Part shown: piece after piece, positions 10,085-20,311 of the stretch
Position numbering within the stretch: the first letter of the stretch is position 1
Layout: each line of letters begins with the position of its first letter
NCBI RefSeq assembly: GCF_000143415.4
Contig: NW_003314274.1
Location: forward strand, 1,513,775 to 1,573,774
Direction of reading: 5' to 3'
Source of the DNA: Selaginella moellendorffii
Lineage: Eukaryota > Streptophyta > Lycopodiopsida > Selaginellales > Selaginellaceae
Length of the DNA stretch: 60,000 bases
Position numbers and translations under genes: made by a program
Notes under the pieces: generated by a model
Database searches by the model: none
Seen by the model: the letters and a program-made list of their open reading frames with translations, nothing else
Told to the model about the DNA's origin: nothing

Positions 10085-11766
10085 ATGGTATGGCTCGTGT
10101 TCTTCCTTGTTCGAGATGGTAATTCTTTGTTCTTGCTCTTCCAGGCGCAATCTCTTGCTGTGAAGCCGAAGACGGAGATTACCGAGAAGGAATCGCTTCA
10201 GCTGGTAAGCGCGCCGATCCGGAAGATCGCGGCATTGCTCAGTCGTTCTTTTCCAGACTAGAAACCTCCTCCGGATCGCCGTCTTCAACATCAGCTACAT
10301 CCGGGGATTGTTTGACGAGAAGTACTTCGCCGACACTCCCATTCCAGGCATTGGTAATGCGATTGCTAACGTTCTTTGGCCGGAAACTGACAGAGATTTC
10401 GAGCAGATATGAAGGTCAAGAGGCTTCTTCCCTACGACAATGAGTCCCGGAGATTGATCGACTGGATTGAAAAAGGTTTTTGTTCTTTTTTTCTTGTCGA
10501 GAGATTTTCACTTCCCTGATATTTTTTTCATATCGTTCCTCAGGAGTGTATGATGCGCTGCAAAAGAAATACCTGAGATCGATGATGTTTTCCATTTGTA
10601 GCGGAGACGATGGGCCTCTGATTGAGGAGTATGAGTGTAAGTACCAAACGTCTCATTCCTATTTCAGCTCTTTGATTTTTTCCAATGGCAATGCAGTCTC
10701 CTTCACCTACCCGGAAAATTCATGCGAAATGACGATTGCTCGGGCTGGAGATGAGAAATCCGGCAGAAACGTCAGCTCGGGCGATAAGACGATGAAGTCA
10801 ATGAAGTAAGTAGTATTCTCGTAAAACTGACATAACGAGTTTTGGCTGGGCAGAAAATCCGTTTGCAGGATCGTGAGAACTCTCATTCAGCTTATGCGCA
10901 CCCTTGACAACGTTCCAACCGAGGTAGATTTTCTTTGCTTGCTTGCCTCCAGCGAAACGATGTGATTGAATTACCCCTTGATCTCAGAGAACCATCATCA
11001 TGAAGCTTCTATACTACGATCTAACGGTATGCCTTAATGTATGACGATGCTATCAACATTTTTGCAGCCGGAGGATTACGAGCCTCCGTTTTTCAGGTGC
11101 TGCACTGAGGACGACCAGATGAAATGGGTGAAAACTCCTATCAGAGTGAAAGTAGGGGATCTAAACAGCAAGCACTACGCTGTGGCTTTGAAGGTGCGTA
11201 GCATGTCTCGGTTTCCTTCTTCCTTTGACTTCTTCTCGTGCAGGTGAGAAGCACACTTGACCCTTGTGAGGACGAGAACGAGAGGAGAGACGAGAACGAG
11301 TGTGACGACTGCGAAGGTGATCAAACCGAGAAGGAACGCGTGGAGGTGGAAGCAAAGCTGCAGCAGCTCAAATGCAGCAGCAACGTCTCCACGATCGGTC
11401 TGTTTCGTACAGTCGGCTCCGAGGTGACCAGGCACGGAGACTCGGCTTCTGGCTTTTCAAAGAGGCCGCTATCTCCAACAACATCCATTTGCCAGGTACT
11501 CGATTGGTTAATGTTGCAAATTTTTTTTTTTTGTTCGTTGACGGATATGCTCTTTCAGCCGGCCATGTCCAAGGAAAGCACGATCCCGGCTAGAGGAGCG
11601 GCTGCTTTGGACTGTCATAGACTGAGCCAAGACTGCATGGACATGGACCGTATGAAAGCCAGCAAGGTAATTTGAAGATACTCGTCTTTCTTGAACTCGA
11701 TTTTGATTTGTTGCGCAGGTGCAAGAGCCGATCTACCAGCCGGCAAAGAAAATGCGAAGCAGCTAG
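10085..11766 (+). CDS. ASY1: HORMA-domain meiotic axis protein, ASY1/HOP1-like, short form without SWIRM domain
   Basis: Twelve exons join to 352 residues, starting with a single-codon exon (10085-10087) spliced to 10145-10204 to give MAQ..., as in plant ASY1. The HORMA domain is clear: [85 protein letters not shown] and PEDYEPPFFRCC. After STLDPCEDENE the tail is short, Cys/Ser-rich, and ends EPIYQPAKKMRSS, a basic end that could act as a closure motif. Plant ASY1 proteins are nearer 600 residues with a SWIRM domain, which I cannot find here. ASY1 organises the meiotic chromosome axis for synapsis and crossover. If the first intron is retained the frame stays open with a longer N terminus. 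Confidence 0.88.
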
Positions 11767-12078
11767 ACAGGAAGGCATTCGGTTTGTATATAAACTTAGT
11801 TGTCGGACACGTGGACTCGCGGTTGTGCATCAGAGTAGCCCTAATTGTTCTGTCTTTCTTTCGTTGTTTTTTTCTCCTTCCTTCTCTCTGGTAAAGCGCT
11901 GCGAAAGCAGAGGTCAGTGGTTTTTCATTCTCGAGGATGCGCAGCTGACGATTTAATCCAATGCAGGGTGCTGGGAAACAAAAATGCGGCCAGTTTTTCG
12001 ATTGACAGCGCCTTGAAACTACATGAGAGTGACGGATTTGAATGGCGTATATGCTGGAAACGCGTTCTGAGGCATGCT

Positions 12079-13458
12079 ATGGGCAAGCGTCTTTATCAAC
12101 ACTGGAAGGGACGAAATGTGAGCTCCCGGCTTTCGATTTATCTAGTTTTCCTCACTCCTTGTTGTGGCAGAAGTTTCTTTTTGGCGGAAGGCTTGTGCTT
12201 GGCCCGGATGCAAAGGCTGTAGCTATTACCGTCGTTTTGATTGTTGTCCCATCCATCGTTTTCTTCTCCTGCGTTGCAAGGTACCTTTTTGACGACTTTC
12301 CACACCGCAGTGGAGTGGCAATTCTGGTTATAGCAGTCTTATACCTTGCATGTGTAAGTTTTGTCTCGCTTTTCCCATTCACTGATACGAGGACTGATTG
12401 ATCGCTTCTCCATTCCAGGTGTTGACGTTCTTACTGCTCACCTCTAGTACAGACCCGGGCATTATACCTCGTAATCGCCATCCACCCGAAGTTGAGGACA
12501 GACCTCTGGATTTTGTATCTGGACAAAGCGGGAGAGTGCGGCTCCCACGAACCAAAGATGTCGTTGTAAACGGCATTGCGGTCCGGACCAAGTACTGTGA
12601 CACTTGTATGCTCTACAGGCCTCCTCGCTGCTCTCACTGCTCGGTGTGCAACAATTGCGTGGAGCGTTTTGATCACCACTGTCCATGGGTTGGACAATGC
12701 ATTGGCCAAGTAAGCTCTACTTCTTCCTGTTATCACTTACAGACCAGCTTTCCCCTTCTCTTGCAGAGGAACTACCGTTTCTTCTTTATGTTCGTGTCGT
12801 CGGCAACGCTCTTGTGCGTCTATGTGTTTGCGATGTGCACCGTCTACATCAAGTCCGTGATGGACGACCGCCAGTGCAGCGTGTGGACAGCCATGGCAAA
12901 GTCACCGGCGTCCATCCTCTTGATGGTCTACTCCTTCATATGCGTATGGTTTGTTGGAGGGCTTACTTTCTTCCATCTCTACCTCATCAGCACGAACCAG
13001 GTGCCTCGTCCTTCGAGCACGCTGCTAGAAACCCACTCCATCTCTTACAGATTCTTTGCGTTTCTTTCGTGCAGACCACCTACGAGAACTTCCGCTACCG
13101 CTACGAGAACAAGCTGAATCCGTACAACCTGGGCATGGCGAGCAACCTGCGCGACGTCTTCTGCGCGGCGATCCCGCCCTCCAAGAACAACTTCCGAGCA
13201 TATGTTGACGACGAGGAGGACTCCCGGGACGAGGAAGCGCGCAGCCGGCACAGCGACTCCGGGGGCACCAAGACCACCACACTCCCCAGCGAGGAGGAGG
13301 ATCAAGAGCTCCACACTTGCGGGAACAGCAACGCGGACGAGATCCTGGAGGACGGAACCGAGTACGACTATGGCGGCGAGCAGTCCAGCCCCGTCAACTC
13401 CTCGTCCAGGCGCTCCAGTTGGGACCACAAGAGCGTCGGCGATCATAGCATCTGGTAG
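12079..13458 (+). CDS. DHHC-type protein S-acyltransferase (palmitoyltransferase)
   Basis: Five exons (12079-12117, 12171-12353, 12419-12709, 12767-13000, 13075-13458) give 376 residues. The protein begins [20 protein letters not shown], the usual plant PAT start, followed by two membrane segments. The Cys-rich domain [20 protein letters not shown] leads into the catalytic [12 protein letters not shown]. Two more membrane segments follow, separated by a short loop, then [16 protein letters not shown] and NPYNLG. The acidic, Ser-rich C-terminal tail of about 90 residues is less conserved. The family forms a palmitoyl thioester on the DHHC Cys and transfers it to Cys residues of target proteins at Golgi, plasma or vacuolar membranes. 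The 5' UTR (from about 11790) probably contains an intron ending near 11967. Confidence 0.95.
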
Positions 13459-13945
13459 AGCTCATTGCTCGCTCGAGAAGAGTTAATTTTCTTCTGCGAA
13501 TATTCTCTAACCGTATCCCAGTTAGCCATAAAAGTAAGAGCTCTAACAAGAAAAACATCGGAAGGCGGGAAGATCTTTTGGCTGTTTGGTCTCCAACTTG
13601 AGAATGCAAAATTTGCGAAATGGAAGAGCTTTGCTGATGCACACTCGAAGCTCCAATCATGCGATCAGATGCTAAGCATACGAATCACAAGATTGTTTAA
13701 GGAATCACACCTACATCCCATGAAATTTCCAAAAACTATCAATGTCAAATGAAGAATCCTAATGATCGCATCATTGCTTAGTTAAACAGATTGTAATCCA
13801 TAGGAAAAAAGAAAGTAATAGAATTGATTTGGCATCCAATTAGAATATTCATTAACGGTGAGAAATTTTTTGTTCCAGACCGAGCATATTCTCCCAAACC
13901 AAGCAAAGCGCACTTACATTTCTAGGGCTCTTCGTCTCCTCCAAG
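13459..13945. other. Intergenic: DHHC gene 3' UTR and dCMP deaminase promoter
   Basis: A 487-bp gap between two plus-strand genes. It becomes AT-rich after 13700. I see no conserved coding segment. Confidence 0.4.
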
Positions 13946-15578
13946 ATGACGAGCGCGTGGGATCCGGCCTACCTGTGGAGGCAAACCAGCAAGCTACTGC
14001 GGCGATCCGAGCCGGAGGTCCACGTCCACGAGGTAAATCACGCCGAAATTCCAGCGCCGAGCAGCGGCGGGGGAGGAATCGAGAGGATATTTCCCGCGTT
14101 GAGCTCCAGGGATGTGCTGCTCGTCACCGGCGCCGCGGCGGTCGGCGGAGCTCTCGTCGTGGCGGCCGTGTACGCCGCGCCAGGGATTCTGTCCAGGTAT
14201 CAGATCGAATGCCCGGCGTGTGGATGCCACTGCTGCGTTTGCTATGTCGCCCACCAGCGCCCGGCGGAGCTCGTTGCCAAGATGATCAAGGGAATTTCAT
14301 CGTCGCTGGTAAGCTCGCGAATTTCTTTTGGAGAGCCTCGTTCTTTCTTCGTTCTCCTTTTTCTCGTTTCTCACTACATTCTTTTTTTCCCTTTGGAAAT
14401 TTTCTTTGGTAGGCTGCTGGAAAAGAGAAGATCCAGAAGGCTGTAGGATTCACCTCGGCTACCAGCGACGAGCATTCTCACGCAGACAACAACAATGGAA
14501 GCTGGACGTGCATCCAAGTCTCGCGGGACAAAAACTCTGCCACTACTGTGGATATCGAAGAGACACCGGCGGCGGCTGTGACAGGCGACGAAGAGATCGA
14601 CATTGACAACAGGCCTGGCTTGCCAGATCCTTTCTCCGCGACGAAGCGCAAAGGGTAGGCACTTCTAAAGTCTGGCATTCTACAACACTTCATTCTTTGT
14701 CCGTGCAGCTATCTCTCGTGGGACGATTACTTCATGTCCATTGCGTTTCTCTCGGCTCAGAGGTCCAAAGATCCCATCCGACAAGTCGGAGCTTGTCTCG
14801 TTAGCCAAGACTACGTCATCTTGGGTATGAAACATTTCTCTTCCAGTTTTCTCGAGTTTTTCCCGCTAATGCTGGACTCTCCAGGCATTGGCTACAACGG
14901 CTTTCCTCGAGGTTGCTCTGACGATAAGCTTCCCTGGGCCAAAGTAAGCTCCATTCCATGTATTTTACTCTTGAGATTCACTTGGAACCTCTTTGCAGAA
15001 ATCACGGGATGGTGACTTGCTCAAGACCAAATATCCGTAAGTCGTTTTCTCATTTGTTTGTTCTCTCCACTCGATTTCCTTCGTCTTTCTTCGTGTTTTT
15101 CCTGATTTGACAACGTCGTTGTTGTTATCTCTTTGCAGATACGTATGCCATGCGGAAGTGAACGCCATCCTCAACAGGAATCACGCCTCAGCATCCGGTC
15201 AGGTACTCGTCAAATTCATGCCACGTTGAAAGCTCTCCCTTCACTTGGATCTCCGTTTAGAGGCTCTATGTGACCATGTTCCCGTGCAACGAGTGTGCCA
15301 AAGTCATAATCCAGGTACTGAAATCTTACCACCCTCGCGACTAAACTTCTCGTTTGTCTTTTCAGGCAGGAATTGCCGAAGTGATCTTCTACACCGACAA
15401 GCAATCGCACCCCGACTTCCAATTCACGGCCTCACGCAAGCTGCTGTCCATGGCCAACGTTAAGGTAAGAAAGATCCTCCAAGTCTCTGGGAACTGGAGA
15501 AATCACAGAAGAACTGTTGTGTCTTTGCAGCTCCGACAGCACCAACCCAAAGCAAAGTCCATCATTCTCGAGTTCTAA
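13946..15578 (+). CDS. Deoxycytidylate (dCMP) deaminase with long N-terminal membrane-anchored extension
   Basis: Nine exons (13946-14308, 14413-14654, 14709-14824, 14885-14943, 14999-15036, 15139-15202, 15261-15314, 15366-15464, 15531-15578) give 360 residues. The C-terminal part is a dCMP deaminase: [42 protein letters not shown], the zinc and proton-shuttle motif CHAEVNAIL, and [16 protein letters not shown] with the paired Cys ligands. The enzyme deaminates dCMP to dUMP for dTTP synthesis. The first 215 or so residues are an extension with a membrane segment ([20 protein letters not shown]), a Cys-rich patch ([11 protein letters not shown]) and a polar linker. The gene converges on its minus-strand neighbour with only 83 bp between stop codons. 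Confidence 0.94.
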
Positions 15579-15661
15579 GCAAGAGTGAGCTTCCGTACAT
15601 ATATATACACTAGACAAGTAAGAACAAGGAGATCACTCTCCGTACGTAATAGCTATTGACA

Positions 15662-17035
15662 CTAAGAAGTTTTGTCCGTGTAGACGAGGACTAAGAACTT
15701 GGTGATCTCTTGCGAGACGATCTTCCATTGCGTGTTCTTGCCGCTCTGGTTGTGATCCGGGTGGTAGAGCCGCAGCGCCTTCTTGAGCGCCGATCGTGGC
15801 GACTGGACGCTCTCGTCGACGATCCGAACGCGATCCGCGGGATCCAGCCCCGGCGGCGGATGCTCCGCGAGGAGAAACTCGAGGAACTTGGGCAGATTGT
15901 GCTTGTTCTTGGCGAAATTGGCCTCGAGGCGCATGAAAACTTTGGTCTTGAGCTCCTCGTGATCCCTGTTCTTGCTCTTCTTCCTCATTGCCAGGGCCTG
16001 GTACGCGCTCTTCATCCTCTCCACGAGCTTGGAGAAATTCTTCCTCCTCTTGTGCTGGAGCAGCGAATCGCCGATGGCGATGGCGCTCGTGTAGGCGCTC
16101 TCGCCCTGTTCTTCCAGCCCCAGCGTGACAAGGAGCTGCCCCACGCCTCCCAGCGCGAGAACCCGCGCCTCCTCGTCGCAATCCCTCGCCAGGCGCTCCG
16201 ATTCGCGGAACTGATCCAGCGCGCTCACCAGGATCTCCAGCCGCTGCTCCGAATCCCGCGATCTCCCGGCCAGCTCGCGGAAATCCTCGCCCTTCTTCCT
16301 CGCCTGGATGGATTCGCACAGCCGGCGCTTGAGCTCCACGCGGCGCTGGAGCTCCCGCAGCTCGCGCCGGAAGTCGCGGAAGTCGCGGCCCTCGCATTGC
16401 GCGGCGGCGATCTCCAGCGGCGCCGCGCAGTCGCTGAGGATGCCCAGCGCAGCGAGGAAGAATCTCACGCCCTCGCCCCTGTCCGCGTCCTGGATCATCT
16501 CCTCGGCCTTGCGGAGGAGAGCCTCGCAGTACGCCCTGTGAAGAACAGCGCTAGCGTGGATTGAGCCTTGGGGGTGGCGCTGGAAGATCTTGCAAGCCTT
16601 GGCGAGGCTGGATTCCGAGCCGAGAACTGGATCGCTGGCCGCGATGGCGGCAAAATCCAGCAGCGCCGCCTTGATCCCCGCGATCCAATCTTTGGACTGG
16701 ATCCCCGATCCGTGGGAGATGGCGTCGAGGGAATCCCTCACGGAGCTGGATAGATGGAAGCTTGCGACGTCCTCACCGCAGCAATCGTGGCGGAGGAGCG
16801 CCACCATCGCCAGCCGCCTGTGCGCCGACGCCAGGTTCTTGTGGCACCTGGATTTCTCGGCGCGGTGCTCATCGCCATCGCCAGCGCCATGGGAAGATCG
16901 ATCGAGGTGGGCGAGAGCGGAGGAGTAGGCCGCCACTGCCTTGGTCAATCGATCATACCTCACCAGTGGCGAGAGATTCTCCGAGTCGCTCCAGAAATGC
17001 CTGTTGCCTCTCTCGCGCAGCGAAGAAGCCGCCAT
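15662..17035 (-). CDS. Helical-repeat protein with degenerate J-like C-terminal domain
   Basis: A single exon encodes 457 residues from MAASSLRERGN. The start at 17035 is preferred over the in-frame ATG at 17146, because the intervening codons come from a 5'-UTR-like (CT)n tract. Residues 1-350 are Ala/Leu/Glu-rich helices resembling TPR repeats (RYDRLTKAVAAYSSALAHL; EQGESAYTSAIAIGDSLL). The C terminus RSALKKALRLYHPDHNQSG...WKIVSQEITKFL looks like helices II-III of a J domain, with HPD intact. It may therefore be a J-type cochaperone or decoy, but I cannot name the family with certainty. It is GC-rich and intronless, unlike neighbouring genes, and converges with dCMP deaminase. Confidence 0.75.
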   Translation of the reverse strand: MAASSLRERGNRHFWSDSENLSPLVRYDRLTKAVAAYSSALAHLDRSSHGAGDGDEHRAEKSRCHKNLASAHRRLAMVALLRHDCCGEDVASFHLSSSVRDSLDAISHGSGIQSKDWIAGIKAALLDFAAIAASDPVLGSESSLAKACKIFQRHPQGSIHASAVLHRAYCEALLRKAEEMIQDADRGEGVRFFLAALGILSDCAAPLEIAAAQCEGRDFRDFRRELRELQRRVELKRRLCESIQARKKGEDFRELAGRSRDSEQRLEILVSALDQFRESERLARDCDEEARVLALGGVGQLLVTLGLEEQGESAYTSAIAIGDSLLQHKRRKNFSKLVERMKSAYQALAMRKKSKNRDHEELKTKVFMRLEANFAKNKHNLPKFLEFLLAEHPPPGLDPADRVRIVDESVQSPRSALKKALRLYHPDHNQSGKNTQWKIVSQEITKFLVLVYTDKTS

Positions 17036-17046
17036 CTCCGCGAAGA

Positions 17047-17070
17047 AACCTCTCTCTCTCTCTCTCTCGC
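17047..17070. repeat. (CT)n microsatellite in the leader of the J-like gene
   Basis: A run of about ten CT dinucleotides, GA on the transcribed minus strand, just upstream of the preferred start codon. GA/CT tracts are common in plant 5' UTRs. Confidence 0.8.
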
Positions 17071-17309
17071 CCGCGACGTAAAGTTGACCACGAATATTCC
17101 AATATTGTACGGAACTAGGGCATTTTTCGGGAATTTTACCAATCATATTTGTAACACTGCATTTAATTCGTAAAAGTACTTTATAACCCTTGGAATACGC
17201 GAGATCTCTTTAAGTTTAAGATAAAAATAACGTTTTTACCCCTTATAATTTTAAGAATATACCACCTTCAAAAAAGGATTAGGGCTTTAGAACCCTAGTT
17301 TCTTGAGCT

Positions 17310-18745
17310 ATGAGGCTCAGAGCGTCCTATCGCTCGGTCGTGGTGGGCGCCGGTCCAGCGGGGCTGGCAGCCATCGCCAATCTCCTCGACGCGGGCATCC
17401 ATCCAATCCTGTGGGTGGATCCAGCCTTCGCGGCCGGCCGCCTCGCCAGGTACCAGCGAGTTCCAAGCAACACGAAGGTCCAGCTCTTCGTGGATTTCGC
17501 CATGGCGTCGCCCACGCTTGCTCGCCTCGCTGCCACCATGTCTCCGCCTCCTCTAGGTGAGTTTGAGAGCATGGATCCGCAAGGCACTTGCTTGCTCAAG
17601 CACACGGCTCGGATGGTTTCGCAGCTCACCCGAGGAATCCAGCAGCACCTCGCTGACAAAGTCGATTGCTACCAAGGATGGGTGACTCGAGTTCATGGCT
17701 CATCTAAGGTTCGTCACGGTTCTCTCTCTTCCTTCGTGTTCGTGGAGTCGTGAGTGATCTTCCTTGAGAATGAATGACTTGTTATAGTTCTCGTGCAGCA
17801 GCCATCTTGGTCTGTTGCTCTCGGCGTCGAAGCTCAAGATCAAGAAGCTACTGTGGTCGACACGGACAGTGTGATCTTCGCCACAGGTTTGTCTCCCACT
17901 CCAGACTTGATCGTAAACAGCTCTCCTTGTTTTATCAAGGTTCTCATCCCATCCCCTCGCATTCCTCCTGGGCTCCCCATAAACTCTATGCCCGTCCCGA
18001 GCATGCCAAGATGGTCGAGGAGCTGAGCTTGGAGACCGCTCTCGACCCAGGCGCGCTACAATCGGGAGTAACTCCCTCCGACGTTGTAGCTGTCGTCGGT
18101 GGAAGCCACTCGGGCGTTCTCTGCCTCAAGAATCTAGCCGAGCTTCCAAATAGACCACGCAAGATCCTTCACTACTATCGGTACTCTTTTCGTTTTCCTT
18201 TTTTTTCTTTGCTCGATTGATATGAGTTCTTGGAGTTCTTGTACAGGCAAGAGCTCAAGTATGCCGTCTACATGGACGGCTGGATTCTATATGATAATAC
18301 GGGACTGAAAGGTGACGCCGCCGTTTGGGCGCAGCAAGTCCTCGAGCCTGGCCTCGTTCCACGCCTCGACTCACACCACCTCGAGAGCCCCGAGAGCGAA
18401 GCCGAGATTTACAAGGCAACCATGCCTGAGGTGACCAAGATCATCTACGCGATTGGCTTCCAGCGGAACAAGCTCCCGGAGATGGTGCTGGAGGAGTTTC
18501 ACGGTGGAGGCTCCAAGGATCATGGAGAACGTGTCAAGCATTCTCCACAGAGTGGGAAGCTCGTCCTGGGCGACAAGCCCATTCCTGGGCTGTGGGGATA
18601 TGGGATTGCGTTCCCGGAGGAGACTGTGGATCCTCTCGGGAACAAGGAGTGGGCCGTGGGACTGTGGAAGTTTATGCGTTACATGAAGAAGGTGATCCCT
18701 GAGAATGTAGCGCCAGAGATTATGAGTAATAGCAGCAAACTATAA
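17310..18745 (+). CDS. FAD/NAD(P)-binding oxidoreductase
   Basis: Four exons (17310-17708, 17799-17886, 17940-18180, 18247-18745) give 408 residues. The N-terminal dinucleotide fold VVVGAGPAGLAAIANLLDAG follows the start directly, so FAD is probably bound without a leader peptide. A short segment SVIFATGG is consistent with the second FAD contact. A second nucleotide fold VVAVVGGSHSGVLCLKNL should bind NAD(P)H. Later comes IIYAIGFQRNKLP, an ATGF-like motif, then LWGYGIAFPEE. The overall plan is that of pyridine nucleotide-disulfide or lysine/ornithine N-monooxygenase-like flavoproteins. No redox-active CxxC is visible, so disulfide reductase chemistry is unlikely. The substrate is unknown. 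Confidence 0.85.
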
Positions 18746-19935
18746 TAATTAATAATCGAATCAATAAAAGAATTATTGTCAATAAATCAAATATATAAGA
18801 ACTATAAATTATAAAGATAAAGGCAAATAATTATAATGTAAATTTTATATTTCATACAATTAAAATAAATTTTTTTTTTAATACACTTTCATAAAATTTT
18901 TATAAGGATATTTATTAGTAATTTCTTATTAAATATAAACTAGCAAAAATGTTTAAAATTGTTTTGACAAACAATAAACATGACCTCTGTACGATTTGAA
19001 ATCATAACCTTCAGATTTTTTTGTTTATTCTTGGGGTTAGAGTTTGTTTAGTGATGCATGATGGCATCTTTTCTAGTAAAAATTAATTATAAATTTAGAT
19101 TTTTTCAAATCAAATATTTTTATTTTTATTTCTTATTTCTGATATTTATCATTTGCAGGTTTTAGTATGTTTTTATGGGAAAATTGTAAAATCATAAATG
19201 ATCCAAAAGTTATAAAATAAGCTAGTTTTTAATTTATTTTCATATGATTGTTTTAAAACTTTAATTATTCAATTGGATTATTTATTTCTCTCTATCCCAC
19301 TTTCAAAAGATATATATAATATTATTATTTATTATTTAAAAACAATTTGTAATTATTAGCTATATTCATTAAAGCTTAATTAGGAAAAATTTATGCTGTA
19401 TAATCACTAATAAATTACTACATCAAGTATCAATAAATTCATTGCATTAGATACCAATATCATCAAAAATAAATAATTAATTAAATATTTTTTATTATAA
19501 AAATATTATAGTATATTTTGTTTTTTATATAAGAAACTTGTGAAAATTATTATTAAAATTGTAATTGACTAATTTATTATAAATTATTTTTCAATTTTTA
19601 TATATTTAAAACTTTGATTAAATAAAACTATATAAAAGAAAAATTTTGAAAATAAATATATAACATTGAAAATAACTTTCAAATGTTAAATATAAGAAGT
19701 TTTTTATTAGATATTGTTATTTTATAATTATAACTATAAAGTCGGTAAATACTAAGAACTTTATTAGCGTTTTTCATTTGAAACTCTACAATGTTACAAG
19801 ATAATTTCAAAAATATAAATTTCAAAATAACATATATTTTTCTTGTAATTTAAATTCAGGGAAATTAAATTGATAAAATTAAAATTCTGAAGATGATGTT
19901 CTCGTCTATAATAAAAGGATAAGGTGAAAATAAAG
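18746..19935. other. AT-rich intergenic DNA, no supported feature
   Basis: About 1.2 kb of very AT-rich sequence (long A and T runs) with no open frame of note and no recognisable element. It ends abruptly at about 19935, where base composition returns to normal in the HEMA promoter. Confidence 0.5.
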
Positions 19936-20311
19936 GTGGCAAATCAGTGAGTGCCACGTCACCACAATCTGCGTGCTTTGAGCCTCAAATAGCCGCGCTC
20001 ATGTGGCTCCCACGTGGCCGCAAACCGGCGGAATCGGTAGCGAACACTATCTTCCGTCTCGGGCCGGCGGGAGCCGCCAGTGGTCCGGTCACCCACCACT
20101 ATAGAATGGAGCTGGTAAGCAACGCTAGACTTTGAATGGGCAGTGCGTGTTCCAGCCACGCGCACCAGATGGGCGCTTTTGACCTAGAAAGAGGGCTCAA
20201 ATTGGCGATTCATGAGAAGAAGTCCAGTAGCTCGCACTCTCTCCTAAAGCCCTAGGATCGAATGCGCGCGCCAGACAGATCTGGCTAGGTCTTGGGCAAT
20301 CTGGACGAGAA
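19936..20311 (+). promoter_or_regulatory. Putative HEMA promoter and 5' UTR with G-box
   Basis: A perfect G-box CACGTG lies at 20011-20016 and a second ACGT core (GCCACGTCAC) around 19953-19962. Such motifs bind bZIP and bHLH (PIF/HY5-type) factors and are frequent in light-regulated tetrapyrrole genes. Their role here is inferred from position, 300-360 bp upstream of the HEMA start. Confidence 0.5.

Noticed and set aside
15710-16564. 284-codon plus-strand open frame
   Set aside because: It is antisense to the GC-rich J-like gene, and its length follows from that gene's codon bias. It has no domain and no splice logic.
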